64,000 nt of DNA from Saccharothrix violaceirubra (GTDB lineage Bacteria > Actinomycetota > Actinomycetes > Mycobacteriales > Pseudonocardiaceae): contig NZ_JACHJS010000001.1 of assembly GCF_014203755.1 (NCBI RefSeq), forward strand, positions 62,001 through 126,000, written 5' to 3'. The notes beneath the pieces are model-generated. The model was not told where the DNA came from. It did not search any database and saw only the letters and a list, made by a program, of their open reading frames with translations. The translations under genes were made by a program, and so were the position numbers. Positions 33,514 to 41,048 of the stretch are shown piece after piece. How positions within the stretch are numbered: the first letter of the stretch is position 1; each line of letters starts with the position of its first letter.

Positions 33514-34986
33514 ATGCGAAACCGCCGCTGTCGCGTGTGCTCAACCCGGCTGGCCGCCGACAACAAAGGCTACGAGTGTTCGCGTTGTGCTGCCGGTTTC
33601 GTGTCGGGTGCGCCGGTCGTGCCCGCCGATTTCTGGCTGCGCCCCGCACTCGCGGATGCGTTGCATTCACGCAACATAGGCCGGGTGTTCCTGGCCTATC
33701 GCAAGTCCTGGAATCCCTGGATCTCCCAGACCCGGCTCGCCGAATGGCTGGACCTGACCCAGGGCCGCATCAGCGAACTGGAACGGTCCCGCCGGGCGGT
33801 CACGGACCTCGACCGGCTGGAGCGGTGGTGCGACGTGCTGCGCGTACCGCCCCGGCTGCGGTGGTTCGCGAGTCGGTCCGACACGGCCAATTCCGGCCCG
33901 GAGTACGCCGAGGGTCTCCCCGCTACCGTGGCCGTGGTGGCCGTTTTGGGGAGGCAGGACATGGAGCGCAGGGCGTTCCTGGCCGGGGCGCTGTTCAGCG
34001 TCGCCGCGTCCGTGGGGCCGAGCCGCGACTGGCTGGTGGCGACCCTCGACGGGACCGGTGCGGGACGGTCTGTCGGAGGTGAGCAGGTCGCCGAGATCCG
34101 GCGGACGTTCGCCGTGTTCCAGGAGCTGGACGTGATGCGCGGGGGCGGGCACGCGCGTGAGCAACTGTCGAAGTACCTGACCTCCCAGGTCGTGCCGTTG
34201 TTGAGGGAGAACGACCCGGCTTCGGACAGCGGGCGTGCTTTGTTCGAGGCGGCGGCCGAGCAGTTGTACCTGTTGGGGTGGATGGGGTTCGACAACGGTG
34301 AGCATTCGTCGGCGCAGCGGTACCTGGTGCAGGCCCTGAGGTTGGCCGAGGCCGCCGGCAGTCCTGAGTTGGGGGCGCACGTGCTGGCCGGCTTGTCGGA
34401 TCAGGCGACGTTGACCGGGCACCCGGACCACGGCGTGCAGTTGGCGCGGGCGGGCAGAGTCGGTTTGGCGCAAGGACATTCGAACGCGTGCGCGGCCAGG
34501 TTGTGGGCGTTGCAGGCCAAAGCCGAAGGTGCGATGGGCGACGCGGGCGCGGTGGTCCGCAGCGTGGGCCAGGCTGAAGCCGCCTTCGGCAACATCGACT
34601 TGGACGACGAACCCGAATGGGCGAGGTTCATCGACGCCGCATACGTGAACGGCGAGTTCGCCCACGCCTTCCGCGATCTGGCCTGCCCCGAGGAAGCCAC
34701 CCGATACGCGACGGTGTCCGCCACCGAATCCGAACGCCTCAACCGCGCCCGCCGGGGAGCCATGGCCCAGGCCACTTTGGCACGGGCGGCTTTGGACAGC
34801 CACGACCTGGAAGCCGCCGCTACCGCCGGAAGCACCGCCGTGAAACTCGCCGCGACCGTGACGTCGACCCGCTCGACAGCCGCGATCCACGACCTCCGAA
34901 CCCGTTTGATGCCGCATCGGGCCGCACGCGTGGTCCGGGAGTTCTTCAGCCTGTCGACGGCGCTGCTGCCCGCCGCAGGGGTCTGA
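33514..34986 (+). CDS. XRE-type regulator with zinc ribbon and TPR-like domain
   Basis: A 490-residue protein. Residues 1-30 form a zinc ribbon (CRVCSTRLAADNKGYECSRC). Residues 60-120 are a Cro/C1-type HTH (TRLAEWLDLTQGRISELERS). A linker follows with the ERRAFLAGALF segment seen in many Streptomyces regulators of this type, and residues 200-480 are helical TPR-like repeats. These proteins are probably ligand- or peptide-sensing regulators. A TACACT box at about 33482 could be its -10 element. The gene ends only 72 bp before the first CRISPR repeat and in the same direction, so read-through into the array is possible. Confidence 0.82.
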   Translation: MRNRRCRVCSTRLAADNKGYECSRCAAGFVSGAPVVPADFWLRPALADALHSRNIGRVFLAYRKSWNPWISQTRLAEWLDLTQGRISELERSRRAVTDLDRLERWCDVLRVPPRLRWFASRSDTANSGPEYAEGLPATVAVVAVLGRQDMERRAFLAGALFSVAASVGPSRDWLVATLDGTGAGRSVGGEQVAEIRRTFAVFQELDVMRGGGHAREQLSKYLTSQVVPLLRENDPASDSGRALFEAAAEQLYLLGWMGFDNGEHSSAQRYLVQALRLAEAAGSPELGAHVLAGLSDQATLTGHPDHGVQLARAGRVGLAQGHSNACAARLWALQAKAEGAMGDAGAVVRSVGQAEAAFGNIDLDDEPEWARFIDAAYVNGEFAHAFRDLACPEEATRYATVSATESERLNRARRGAMAQATLARAALDSHDLEAAATAGSTAVKLAATVTSTRSTAAIHDLRTRLMPHRAARVVREFFSLSTALLPAAGV

Positions 34987-35058
34987 GCAGGATTCCGAGA
35001 CTCGGGTGAACCGAATGAAAATCGGGCTGTCGGCCACTAGAGTCCCTGGTCAGCAAGT
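34987..35058 (+). promoter_or_regulatory. Probable CRISPR leader
   Basis: The 72 bp between the regulator stop and the first intact repeat. It is less GC-rich than the flanks (GAATGAAAATCGG) and carries a TAGAGT box at 35038-35043 that could be the -10 of the pre-crRNA promoter. Array polarity supports a leader on this side: all degenerate repeats are at the other end. It is short for a leader and no integration host factor-type site can be recognised. Confidence 0.5.
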
Positions 35059-36309
35059 GTCCTCCCCGCGCATGCGGGGGTGTTCCCGGGGTTGTCCACA
35101 GGTGCGGGGGGCGTTTGACGTCCTCCCCGCGCATGCGGGGGTGTTCCCGCGACAACCGGCCCGTCGGCCCACGTGCCGGTGTCCTCCCCGCGCATGCGGG
35201 GGTGTTCCCACGGTCGTCATCGTGGGCCTGGCCCTCGGTGTGTCCTCCCCGCGCATGCGGGGGTGTTCCGGAGGTGCGAACAATGGCGGCTAGGAAGACC
35301 ACGGTCCTCCCCGCGCATGCGGGGGTGTTCCCCGGCATGCTCGCGGACCACCGACCGAGCGCTAGGTCCTCCCCGCGCATGCGGGGGTGTTCCGAGTGCG
35401 AGCTGGACGGCTGCGGCCGGCCACGAGTCCTCCCCGCGCATGCGGGGGTGTTCCCACGCGGGTCGCCGCGTCGGAACCGCGTTTCGTGTCCTCCCCGCGC
35501 ATGCGGGGGTGTTCCTCCGTTGACGCCGATCGACGCGACCAGGTCCTCGTCCTCCCCGCGCATGCGGGGGTGTTCCCATCCGCAACACTCGGCACCACCA
35601 GCACCACCCGTCCTCCCCGCGCATGCGGGGGTGTTCCCGCGATCTGGGTTCCGACGTTCACCGTGCACCGGTCCTCCCCGCGCATGCGGGGGTGTTCCGA
35701 AGCCGGCCACGCGCTGCGTCGTGGCGACGGTGTCCTCCCCGCGCATGCGGGGGTGTTCCCGTCGTCGCCGAGCAGAGCCGCCAAGCGCGGCCGTCCTCCC
35801 CGCGCATGCGGGGGTGTTCCCGGACCCTGACACCCTTCGCACGTCCCGACCGGGTCCTCCCCGCGCATGCGGGGGTGTTCCGACCACCAACGGCCAACCC
35901 TCGCGCCGAACCCCGTCCTCCCCGCGCATGCGGGGGTGTTCCCCGCGCGCAACTCGCCCCGCACTACGCGACCGCGTCCTCCCCGCGCATGCGGGGGTGT
36001 TCCCCCGCCCCGCGCACCGAAGGCCGGGCGTCGCGGGTCCTCCCCGCGCATGCGGGGGTGTTCCGAGTTGGTGCCCACCCACGCCTCGCGGCTGGCTGTC
36101 CTCCCCGCACACGCGGGGGTGTTCCGCGGCAGCCGACCTCGACCGCCACATCCAGGAGAGTCCTCCCCGCACACGCGGGGGTGTTCCGTGGAAGAGCGCC
36201 GGACGTCGCGTCGGCGGTCCGTCCTCCCCGCACACGCGGGGGTGTTCCTCGGTCGGTGAAGGCTTCGGTCTCCTCGCGGTGGTCTTCCCTGCACAGGCGA
36301 TGGTGTTCT
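35059..36309 (+). CRISPR. Type I-E-like CRISPR array, 21 repeats and 20 spacers
   Basis: The repeat is 28 nt: GTCCTCCCCGC, a GCAT loop, then GCGGGGGTGTTCC, so the stem is CCCCGC/GCGGGG. Repeats start at 35059, 35120, 35181, 35242, 35304, 35366, 35427, 35488, 35549, 35610, 35671, 35732, 35793, 35854, 35915, 35976, 36037, 36098, 36160, 36221 and 36282. Seventeen are identical. The three at 36098-36248 share an ACAC loop instead of GCAT, and the last (36282) is degenerate (GTCTTCCCTGC, CAGGCGATGG). Spacers are 33 nt, three are 34 nt. Repeat sequence and 61-bp period are those of actinomycete type I-E. No cas gene is in the window. Transcription is probably left to right. Confidence 0.97.
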
Positions 36310-36459
36310 GACCTGCGTGTTCGCATAGACGGGCGTCCGTGCGACGCGAGCCGGTGGTCGTGTAACCGTGTGCTGCGGGTCGTGCTCGCACCCGGCCAAC
36401 GGCTGACCGTGCACTGGCCTGGCGGATCACGGACCTACATCGGACGAGAGGAGCGGTGA
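36310..36459 (+). pseudogene. Severed C-terminal tail of a SCP1.201-like deaminase toxin
   Basis: The frame ending with TGA at 36457-36459 reads VRIDGRPCDASRWSCNRVLR, then VVLAPGQRLTVHWPGGSRTY and IGREER. This is the last 45 or so residues of SCP1.201-type deaminase toxins: the strand, the second zinc motif PC(x6)C (PCDASRWSC), the L-PG-LTV strand and the GGS-TY-G ending. The rest of the toxin, including the H-x-E motif, is missing. Upstream the same frame runs straight into the degenerate last CRISPR repeat. The TGA overlaps the GTG of the Imm1 gene (GTGA), the normal toxin-immunity coupling. No start codon with a ribosome site serves this fragment. Confidence 0.68.
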
Positions 36460-36896
36460 CTGTGGGATACGTGCTCGACGTCGCCTACCGACACGGCCAA
36501 CCCGTGACCCACCTACGCACGGACGCCGACGTCGACGCGTTCGTCGACCTGCTGCTCGACCCCGACCTCGACCCGCGCTACCGCGCGGCCACCGCCTACG
36601 CGGTCGATGAACGGACTGACACCGAAGGCCTCAAGCACGAACTGCTCATCGGCGTGAATCCCGCGACCGGACGTGGCGCGGTGCGCTATACCGGGGACGA
36701 GGGCACCTGGTACATCGCCGGCGGCGACGTCGACCCCGTCGGTGCCGTGGTGTTCCCCTATTTCGGCGTCCCGGCCGAGTTTCCCGCCGACGCCGAGGTC
36801 CCGGTCGACCTCGTCCGTCGTGCCCTGCGCGGTCTGCTCGCCGGCTGCGGGGCGCGACCCGAGGCCGACGGTCTGGTCTGGGTCGAGACGGACTGA
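36456..36896 (+). CDS. Imm1-family immunity protein (beside CRISPR array)
   Basis: A 146-residue protein starting VTVGYVLDVAYRHGQPVTHL. It follows the Imm1 layout: an early strand, TDADVDAFVDLLLDP helix, KHELLIGVNPATGRGAVRYT, GTWYIAGGD and the closing VPVDLVRRALRGLLAGCGAR helix before LVWVE. The GTG start overlaps the stop of the toxin tail by four bases, and GAGGAG lies upstream. It is about 20-25 % similar by eye to the Imm1 at 17017 in pattern only. With its toxin severed it is an orphan immunity gene, which could still protect against toxins of neighbours. Confidence 0.8.
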   Translation: MTVGYVLDVAYRHGQPVTHLRTDADVDAFVDLLLDPDLDPRYRAATAYAVDERTDTEGLKHELLIGVNPATGRGAVRYTGDEGTWYIAGGDVDPVGAVVFPYFGVPAEFPADAEVPVDLVRRALRGLLAGCGARPEADGLVWVETD

Positions 36897-36934
36897 AATG
36901 CAGCCAGAGGAACGCGGGGGCGTCTTCGAAGCTG

Positions 36935-37723
36935 CTACGCCGGGTCCAGGAAGGCGCCTACGGCAGCCTCGAACTCGTCCGGCACCTCCAGCCAAGGGAT
37001 GTGGCCCGCGTCCTCCAGCACGACCCGCTTTGCCGACGGCAAGGTCTCGAACAACGAGTCCACCGACCACCGTGGCCGCAGGTCCTGGGCGCCATCGATG
37101 ATCAGGGTCGGGACCTCCAACTGTCGGCACTCCGTGAAAGCCGAGGGCCACGTTTCCTTGCCCAGCACGGCATTGCACTCGTAGTTGATCTCGAACCAAG
37201 GGTTCGCCATGCGTTCCGCGTAGCCCCTCGCCTTCGACCGGTCCGCGAAGTCGGCTGACCACTGCAGCACGGCGAGTTCCCGTTCTTCATCCTCGGTCCG
37301 ACGGCGTGACCTCAATTCCCGCCACCGTTCCCACTCGTCCCCCAGTCGCGCGGTGAAGTTCGCCCTGAACTCCTCCTCCCACCCCTCGTCCAACCCCGTG
37401 CCCGACACGTACACCAGCTTCTCGACCCGGTCCGGGTGGGCCACCGCGTACCTCAACGCCAAAGTCGCGCCCCACGAGTGGCCCAGCAGGGACACCCGCG
37501 CAAGCCCGTAGCGCCTGCGTACGGCGTCCAAGTCCGCGATCATCCGCTCGACCGTGTACGGGCCCCGGCGTTCCGACCTTCCGCCTCCGCGCTGGTCCCA
37601 GCGGATCGCCGGCATTCGGAGGTCCCCGAACATGTCCCACAGGCCCGGTCCGCCGTGGCAGAGGATCAAGGGGCCGCTTCCCGTCGTCCACAGCCGGCAG
37701 TCATCCACATGATCGAGTATCAC
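36935..37723 (-). CDS. Alpha/beta hydrolase, proline iminopeptidase-like
   Basis: A 262-residue (or 275-residue, if GTG at 37762 is used) alpha/beta hydrolase. It has [17 protein letters not shown] (HGGPG oxyanion motif of prolyl iminopeptidases), [20 protein letters not shown] (the DQRG-GRS motif), the nucleophile elbow [15 protein letters not shown], the acid in [14 protein letters not shown] and the catalytic His in [11 protein letters not shown]. Cleavage of N-terminal proline from peptides, or hydrolysis of another small amide or ester, is likely. It is convergent with the Imm1 gene and divergent from the small secreted protein gene. Confidence 0.87.
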   Translation of the reverse strand: MILDHVDDCRLWTTGSGPLILCHGGPGLWDMFGDLRMPAIRWDQRGGGRSERRGPYTVERMIADLDAVRRRYGLARVSLLGHSWGATLALRYAVAHPDRVEKLVYVSGTGLDEGWEEEFRANFTARLGDEWERWRELRSRRRTEDEERELAVLQWSADFADRSKARGYAERMANPWFEINYECNAVLGKETWPSAFTECRQLEVPTLIIDGAQDLRPRWSVDSLFETLPSAKRVVLEDAGHIPWLEVPDEFEAAVGAFLDPA

Positions 37724-37806
37724 CTGGACGAGTGGCTCGGCTGGCCTTTCGACACCAGGCACAAGAGCATTCGCGTGCCAATCCCCGATTCAAGCGGAGT
37801 TGTTCC

Positions 37807-38004
37807 ATGCGCATTCTTGGCAAGGTCGCGCTCGCCCTCGGCATGCCGGCCGTCGCCCTTCTCGCCGCCTCGCCCGCCGCCAGTGCGGCCGACGAGTCCG
37901 CCCACGGCGGCGCCGGCCTCCTGTTCCGGGACGTCGTCGAGGTCCACGACAGCCTCATCAAGGCCGAGGTGCTGCCGATCCACACCGGCGGGGCGCTCAA
38001 CTGA
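37807..38004 (+). CDS. Small secreted protein, hypothetical
   Basis: A 65-residue precursor. The signal peptide [20 protein letters not shown] ends in SPAASAADE, giving a mature peptide of about 37 residues with no cysteine and the ending [10 protein letters not shown]. It is too short and lacks the paired cysteines for a chaplin. I do not recognise the family. ATG at 37807 has GGAG upstream. It stands alone between the hydrolase (divergent) and gpmA. Confidence 0.68.
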   Translation: MRILGKVALALGMPAVALLAASPAASAADESAHGGAGLLFRDVVEVHDSLIKAEVLPIHTGGALN

Positions 38005-38107
38005 AGTCGTGGGGCCGGTCCGGACAGTGGGCCGGCCCTACAACGATTCAGTCGGCATGAGCAGGGACACGTCCGCTCCTCTCACCCCATCTGGCAGGCT
38101 GACGGCC

Positions 38108-38854
38108 ATGGCTGTGGGAACCCTGGTGCTGCTCCGTCACGGCGAGAGCGTGTGGAACGCCGAGAACCTCTTCACGGGCTGGGTGGACGTCGCCCTCTCC
38201 GAGAAGGGCGTCGGCGAGGCGAAGCGTGGCGGCGTCCTCCTCCGCGACGCCGGACTGCTGCCGGACGTGCTGCACACGTCCCTGCTACGCCGCGCGATCC
38301 ATACCGCGAACCTCGCCCTCGACGCCGCCGACCGCCACTGGATTCCGGTCAAGCGGGACTGGCGGCTCAACGAGCGCCACTACGGCGCTCTCCAGGGCAA
38401 GAACAAGAAGCAGACCCTCGCGGAGTTCGGCGAAGAGCAGTTCCAGCTCTGGCGCCGGTCCTACGACACGCCCCCGCCGGTGATCGAGCGCGGCTCCGAG
38501 TTCAGCCAGGACGCCGACCCGCGCTACGCGGGCCTGGGCGACGACCTGCCGCTGACCGAATGCCTGCTCGACGTCGTCAAGCGCATCCTCCCGTACTGGG
38601 ACGAGGAGATCGTCCCCGACCTGCGCGCGGGCAAGACCGTCCTCGTCGCGGCGCACGGCAACTCGCTGCGCGCCCTCGTCAAGCACCTCGACGGGATCTC
38701 CGACACGGACATCGCCGGTCTGAACATCCCCACCGGCATCCCGCTGCGCTACGACCTCGACGACGACCTGAAGCCCACCAACCCGGGCGGCACCTACCTC
38801 GACCCGGACGCGGCGGCCGACGCGATCAAGGCCGTGGCCAACCAGGGTCGCTAG
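38108..38854 (+). CDS. gpmA: 2,3-bisphosphoglycerate-dependent phosphoglycerate mutase
   Basis: A 248-residue glycolytic enzyme interconverting 3- and 2-phosphoglycerate. The phospho-histidine is in [20 protein letters not shown], the substrate loop in [20 protein letters not shown], and the second catalytic His in [20 protein letters not shown]. Length and motifs are those of dPGM. The ATG at 38108 begins [14 protein letters not shown]. It lies directly ahead of senX3-regX3, as in mycobacteria. A perfect terminator follows. Confidence 0.96.
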   Translation: MAVGTLVLLRHGESVWNAENLFTGWVDVALSEKGVGEAKRGGVLLRDAGLLPDVLHTSLLRRAIHTANLALDAADRHWIPVKRDWRLNERHYGALQGKNKKQTLAEFGEEQFQLWRRSYDTPPPVIERGSEFSQDADPRYAGLGDDLPLTECLLDVVKRILPYWDEEIVPDLRAGKTVLVAAHGNSLRALVKHLDGISDTDIAGLNIPTGIPLRYDLDDDLKPTNPGGTYLDPDAAADAIKAVANQGR

Positions 38855-38862
38855 GACCGGTC

Positions 38863-38900
38863 GGAACGGGGCGGTACGCGCACGCGTACCGCCCCGTTCC
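38863..38900 (+). terminator. Terminator hairpin behind gpmA
   Basis: A perfect 18-bp inverted repeat (GGAACGGGGCGGTACGCG at 38863-38880, complement at 38883-38900) with only two bases between the arms, so the real loop must include a few opened pairs. No U-tract follows. The symmetry means that it can stop transcription from either side. Confidence 0.82.
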
Positions 38901-39169
38901 CGTCTCCGCAACCCGCCAGTATGGACATAACGGGCATACGTCTACCGACAGTGGTAGTGGTCCACCACACGTCCACGGCAAGTCCTCCGCATGTCACCTG
39001 GAAGAGACCCAGGCTGCGGCCGTCCGAACAGGACATGGCGGGTTTGGACACGACTGGGTGAACTGCAAACGGCGTACGAGAAAACATCGGAGCCAGACGG
39101 TGTCGGCGGCGTCACGAACCACGCCTGTGGTCTAGGCCGGACCCCGTCTGAGCTGCTTACGATGCGCTC
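38901..39169 (+). promoter_or_regulatory. senX3-regX3 upstream region with leaderless -10 box
   Basis: About 270 bp without a gene. TACGAT at 39158-39163 stands six bases before the senX3 GTG, so a leaderless message is likely. Upstream there is GTGGTCCACCAC-like dyad symmetry near 38955-38966 and one GTTCACCC half-site (minus strand, 39063-39056) similar to PHO-box half-sites; a second direct repeat is not present, so autoregulation by RegX3 cannot be claimed. Confidence 0.45.
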
Positions 39170-40345
39170 GTGACCGCAACGGGTTACCTCGTCCTGTCGA
39201 TCGGCGCTCTGCTGATCGGCGGCGGGGCTTTTCTCGCGGGGCGGGCCACCGCCCGCCCCAGGACCGAACGCCCGGCCGGCCTGACCGTGGCCGACCTGAT
39301 GGGCATGGTCGTCCAATCCGCCCATGACGGGATCGTCGTCCTCAACGGTTTCGGCGACGTCGTCCTGCACAACCCGCGTGCCGCCGACCTCGGCGTGGTG
39401 CGCAACAACCGCGTGGACGACCGCGCCCGCCGGGCCGCCGAACTCGCCCGCGAGACGCACGAGGTCGTCCCCGTCGACCTGTCCTCACTGGAGGTCAAGG
39501 GCCGCCAGCCCGAGGCCGTCCACGCGCAGGTCAAGGTCCTCGTGGACGGGTTCGTCGTCGTGCACGCCTCCGACGAGTCCGACGCCGTGCGGCTGGAGGC
39601 CACCCGGCGCGACTTCGTGGCCAACGTCAGCCACGAGCTGAAGACACCGGTGGGCGCCCTCGCCCTGCTCGCCGAGGCCGTCCTCGACGCCTCCGACGAC
39701 CAGGAGGAGGTCCGGCGGTTCAGCGCCAAGATCATGCAGGAGGCCACCCGCCTGGGCACCCTGGTCACCGAGTTGATCGCGCTGTCGCGGCTGCAGGGCG
39801 CCGAGAAGCTGCCCGAGCTGAACCGGGTGGACGTCGACGTCGTGATCAGCGAGGCGCTGGGCCGCTCGCGCCTGGCCGCCGAGGCCGTCGACATCGAGAT
39901 CACCACCGACGACCCCTCCGGCCTCGGCGTCGAGGGCGACCGCACGCTGCTGGTCACCGCGTTGAGCAACCTGCTCGACAACGCTGTCGCCTACTCGCCG
40001 CCGGGCAGTCCCGTGTCGGTCAGCCGCCGCGAGGTGGCGGGTTTCGTCGAGATCGCCGTCACCGACCGGGGCATCGGCATCGCCGAGGACCAGCAGACCC
40101 GCGTGTTCGAGCGGTTCTACCGCGTGGACAAGGCGCGGTCGCGGGCCAACGGCGGCACCGGGCTCGGGCTCGCGATCGTCAAGCACATCGCCGCGAACCA
40201 CGGCGGCGAGGTGAAGCTGTGGAGCCTGCCGGGCACCGGCTCGACCTTCACGCTGCGCATCCCGGCGCACCAGACCGGGGAAGGCCATACCGCCGACCCG
40301 TCCCCATCGGAACTCGCCACGACGCGACTCGGAGGAGAGCTGTGA
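39170..40345 (+). CDS. senX3: Sensor histidine kinase SenX3-like
   Basis: A 391-residue kinase. One N-terminal membrane segment (LVLSIGALLIGGGAFLAG) is followed by a PAS-like domain (about 45-135), the phospho-acceptor H-box FVANVSHELKTPVGALALLA near residue 155, the N-box LSNLLDNAVAYSPPG, and the G1/F/G2 boxes (VTDRGIGIAEDQ, FERFYRVDKARS, GTGLGLAIVKHIAANHGG). In mycobacteria SenX3 senses low phosphate together with the Pst transporter and phosphorylates RegX3. The regX3 GTG overlaps its TGA. The start is backed by a -10 box six bases upstream. Confidence 0.93.
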   Translation: MTATGYLVLSIGALLIGGGAFLAGRATARPRTERPAGLTVADLMGMVVQSAHDGIVVLNGFGDVVLHNPRAADLGVVRNNRVDDRARRAAELARETHEVVPVDLSSLEVKGRQPEAVHAQVKVLVDGFVVVHASDESDAVRLEATRRDFVANVSHELKTPVGALALLAEAVLDASDDQEEVRRFSAKIMQEATRLGTLVTELIALSRLQGAEKLPELNRVDVDVVISEALGRSRLAAEAVDIEITTDDPSGLGVEGDRTLLVTALSNLLDNAVAYSPPGSPVSVSRREVAGFVEIAVTDRGIGIAEDQQTRVFERFYRVDKARSRANGGTGLGLAIVKHIAANHGGEVKLWSLPGTGSTFTLRIPAHQTGEGHTADPSPSELATTRLGGEL

Positions 40346-41022
40346 CCAGGGTGCTCATCGTTGAGGACGAGGAGTCCTTCGCCGATCCGCTCGCCTTCCT
40401 GCTGCGCAAGGAGGGCTTCACCGCCGCCCTCGCCGGCACCGGCCAGGAGGCACTGGAGGAGTTCGACCGCAACGGCGCCGACATCGTGCTCCTCGACCTC
40501 ATGCTGCCCGGCATGAGCGGCACGGACGTGTGCAAGCAGTTGCGCCAGCGCTCAGCCGTCCCGGTGATCATGGTGACCGCGCGGGACAGCGAGATCGACA
40601 AGGTCGTGGGCCTCGAACTGGGCGCCGACGACTACGTGACGAAGCCCTACTCGGCGCGCGAGCTGATCGCCCGCATCCGCGCCGTGCTGCGCCGGGGCGG
40701 CGAGTCCGAGGAGCTGCTGCCCCAGGTGCTCGAGGCCGGACCCGTCCGGATGGACGTCGAACGGCACGTCGTGACGGTCGACGGCGGCGAGGTCAGCCTG
40801 CCGCTCAAGGAGTTCGACCTCCTGGAGTACCTGCTGCGCAACGTCGGCCGCGTGCTGACCCGCGGCCAGCTCATCGACCGGGTGTGGGGCGCGGACTACG
40901 TCGGGGACACCAAGACCCTGGACGTGCACGTCAAACGCCTGCGTTCGAAGATCGAACCGGACCCGTCCGCGCCCCGCCACCTGGTGACGGTGCGTGGTTT
41001 GGGTTACAAGTTCGAGAGCTGA
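40342..41022 (+). CDS. regX3: Response regulator RegX3-like (OmpR family)
   Basis: A 226-residue two-domain regulator. The receiver has acidic pocket EDE near residue 8, phospho-acceptor Asp in DIVLLDLMLPGMSG, the VTARDSEIDKVVGLELGADD segment and the KPYSARELIARI lysine. The C-terminal winged helix has SLPLKEFDLLEYLLRNVGRV and TLDVHVKRLRSKIEPD. It is the partner of the kinase just upstream, coupled by GTGA overlap. It binds phosphate-control promoters in relatives. The order gpm-senX3-regX3 matches M. tuberculosis. Confidence 0.95.
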   Translation: MTRVLIVEDEESFADPLAFLLRKEGFTAALAGTGQEALEEFDRNGADIVLLDLMLPGMSGTDVCKQLRQRSAVPVIMVTARDSEIDKVVGLELGADDYVTKPYSARELIARIRAVLRRGGESEELLPQVLEAGPVRMDVERHVVTVDGGEVSLPLKEFDLLEYLLRNVGRVLTRGQLIDRVWGADYVGDTKTLDVHVKRLRSKIEPDPSAPRHLVTVRGLGYKFES

Positions 41023-41048
41023 CCCCGTCGCCGGGTACGGTGCACCGC

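Noticed and set aside
34946..36430. Long open frames on both strands across the CRISPR array (for example 494 codons on the minus strand)
   Set aside because: They are translations of the repeat, with the 61- and 62-bp periods giving repeated peptides such as EHPRMRGED and PPHARGG; no ribosome site or protein similarity.
30079..37806. Search for cas genes, transposase or integrase around the CRISPR array
   Set aside because: All frames in this segment are accounted for by other families; none has Cas1, Cas2, Cas3, Cascade or recombinase motifs.
39056..39063. PHO-box-like half-site upstream of senX3
   Set aside because: Only one GTTCACCC unit is present; a functional box needs at least two direct repeats at 11-bp spacing.
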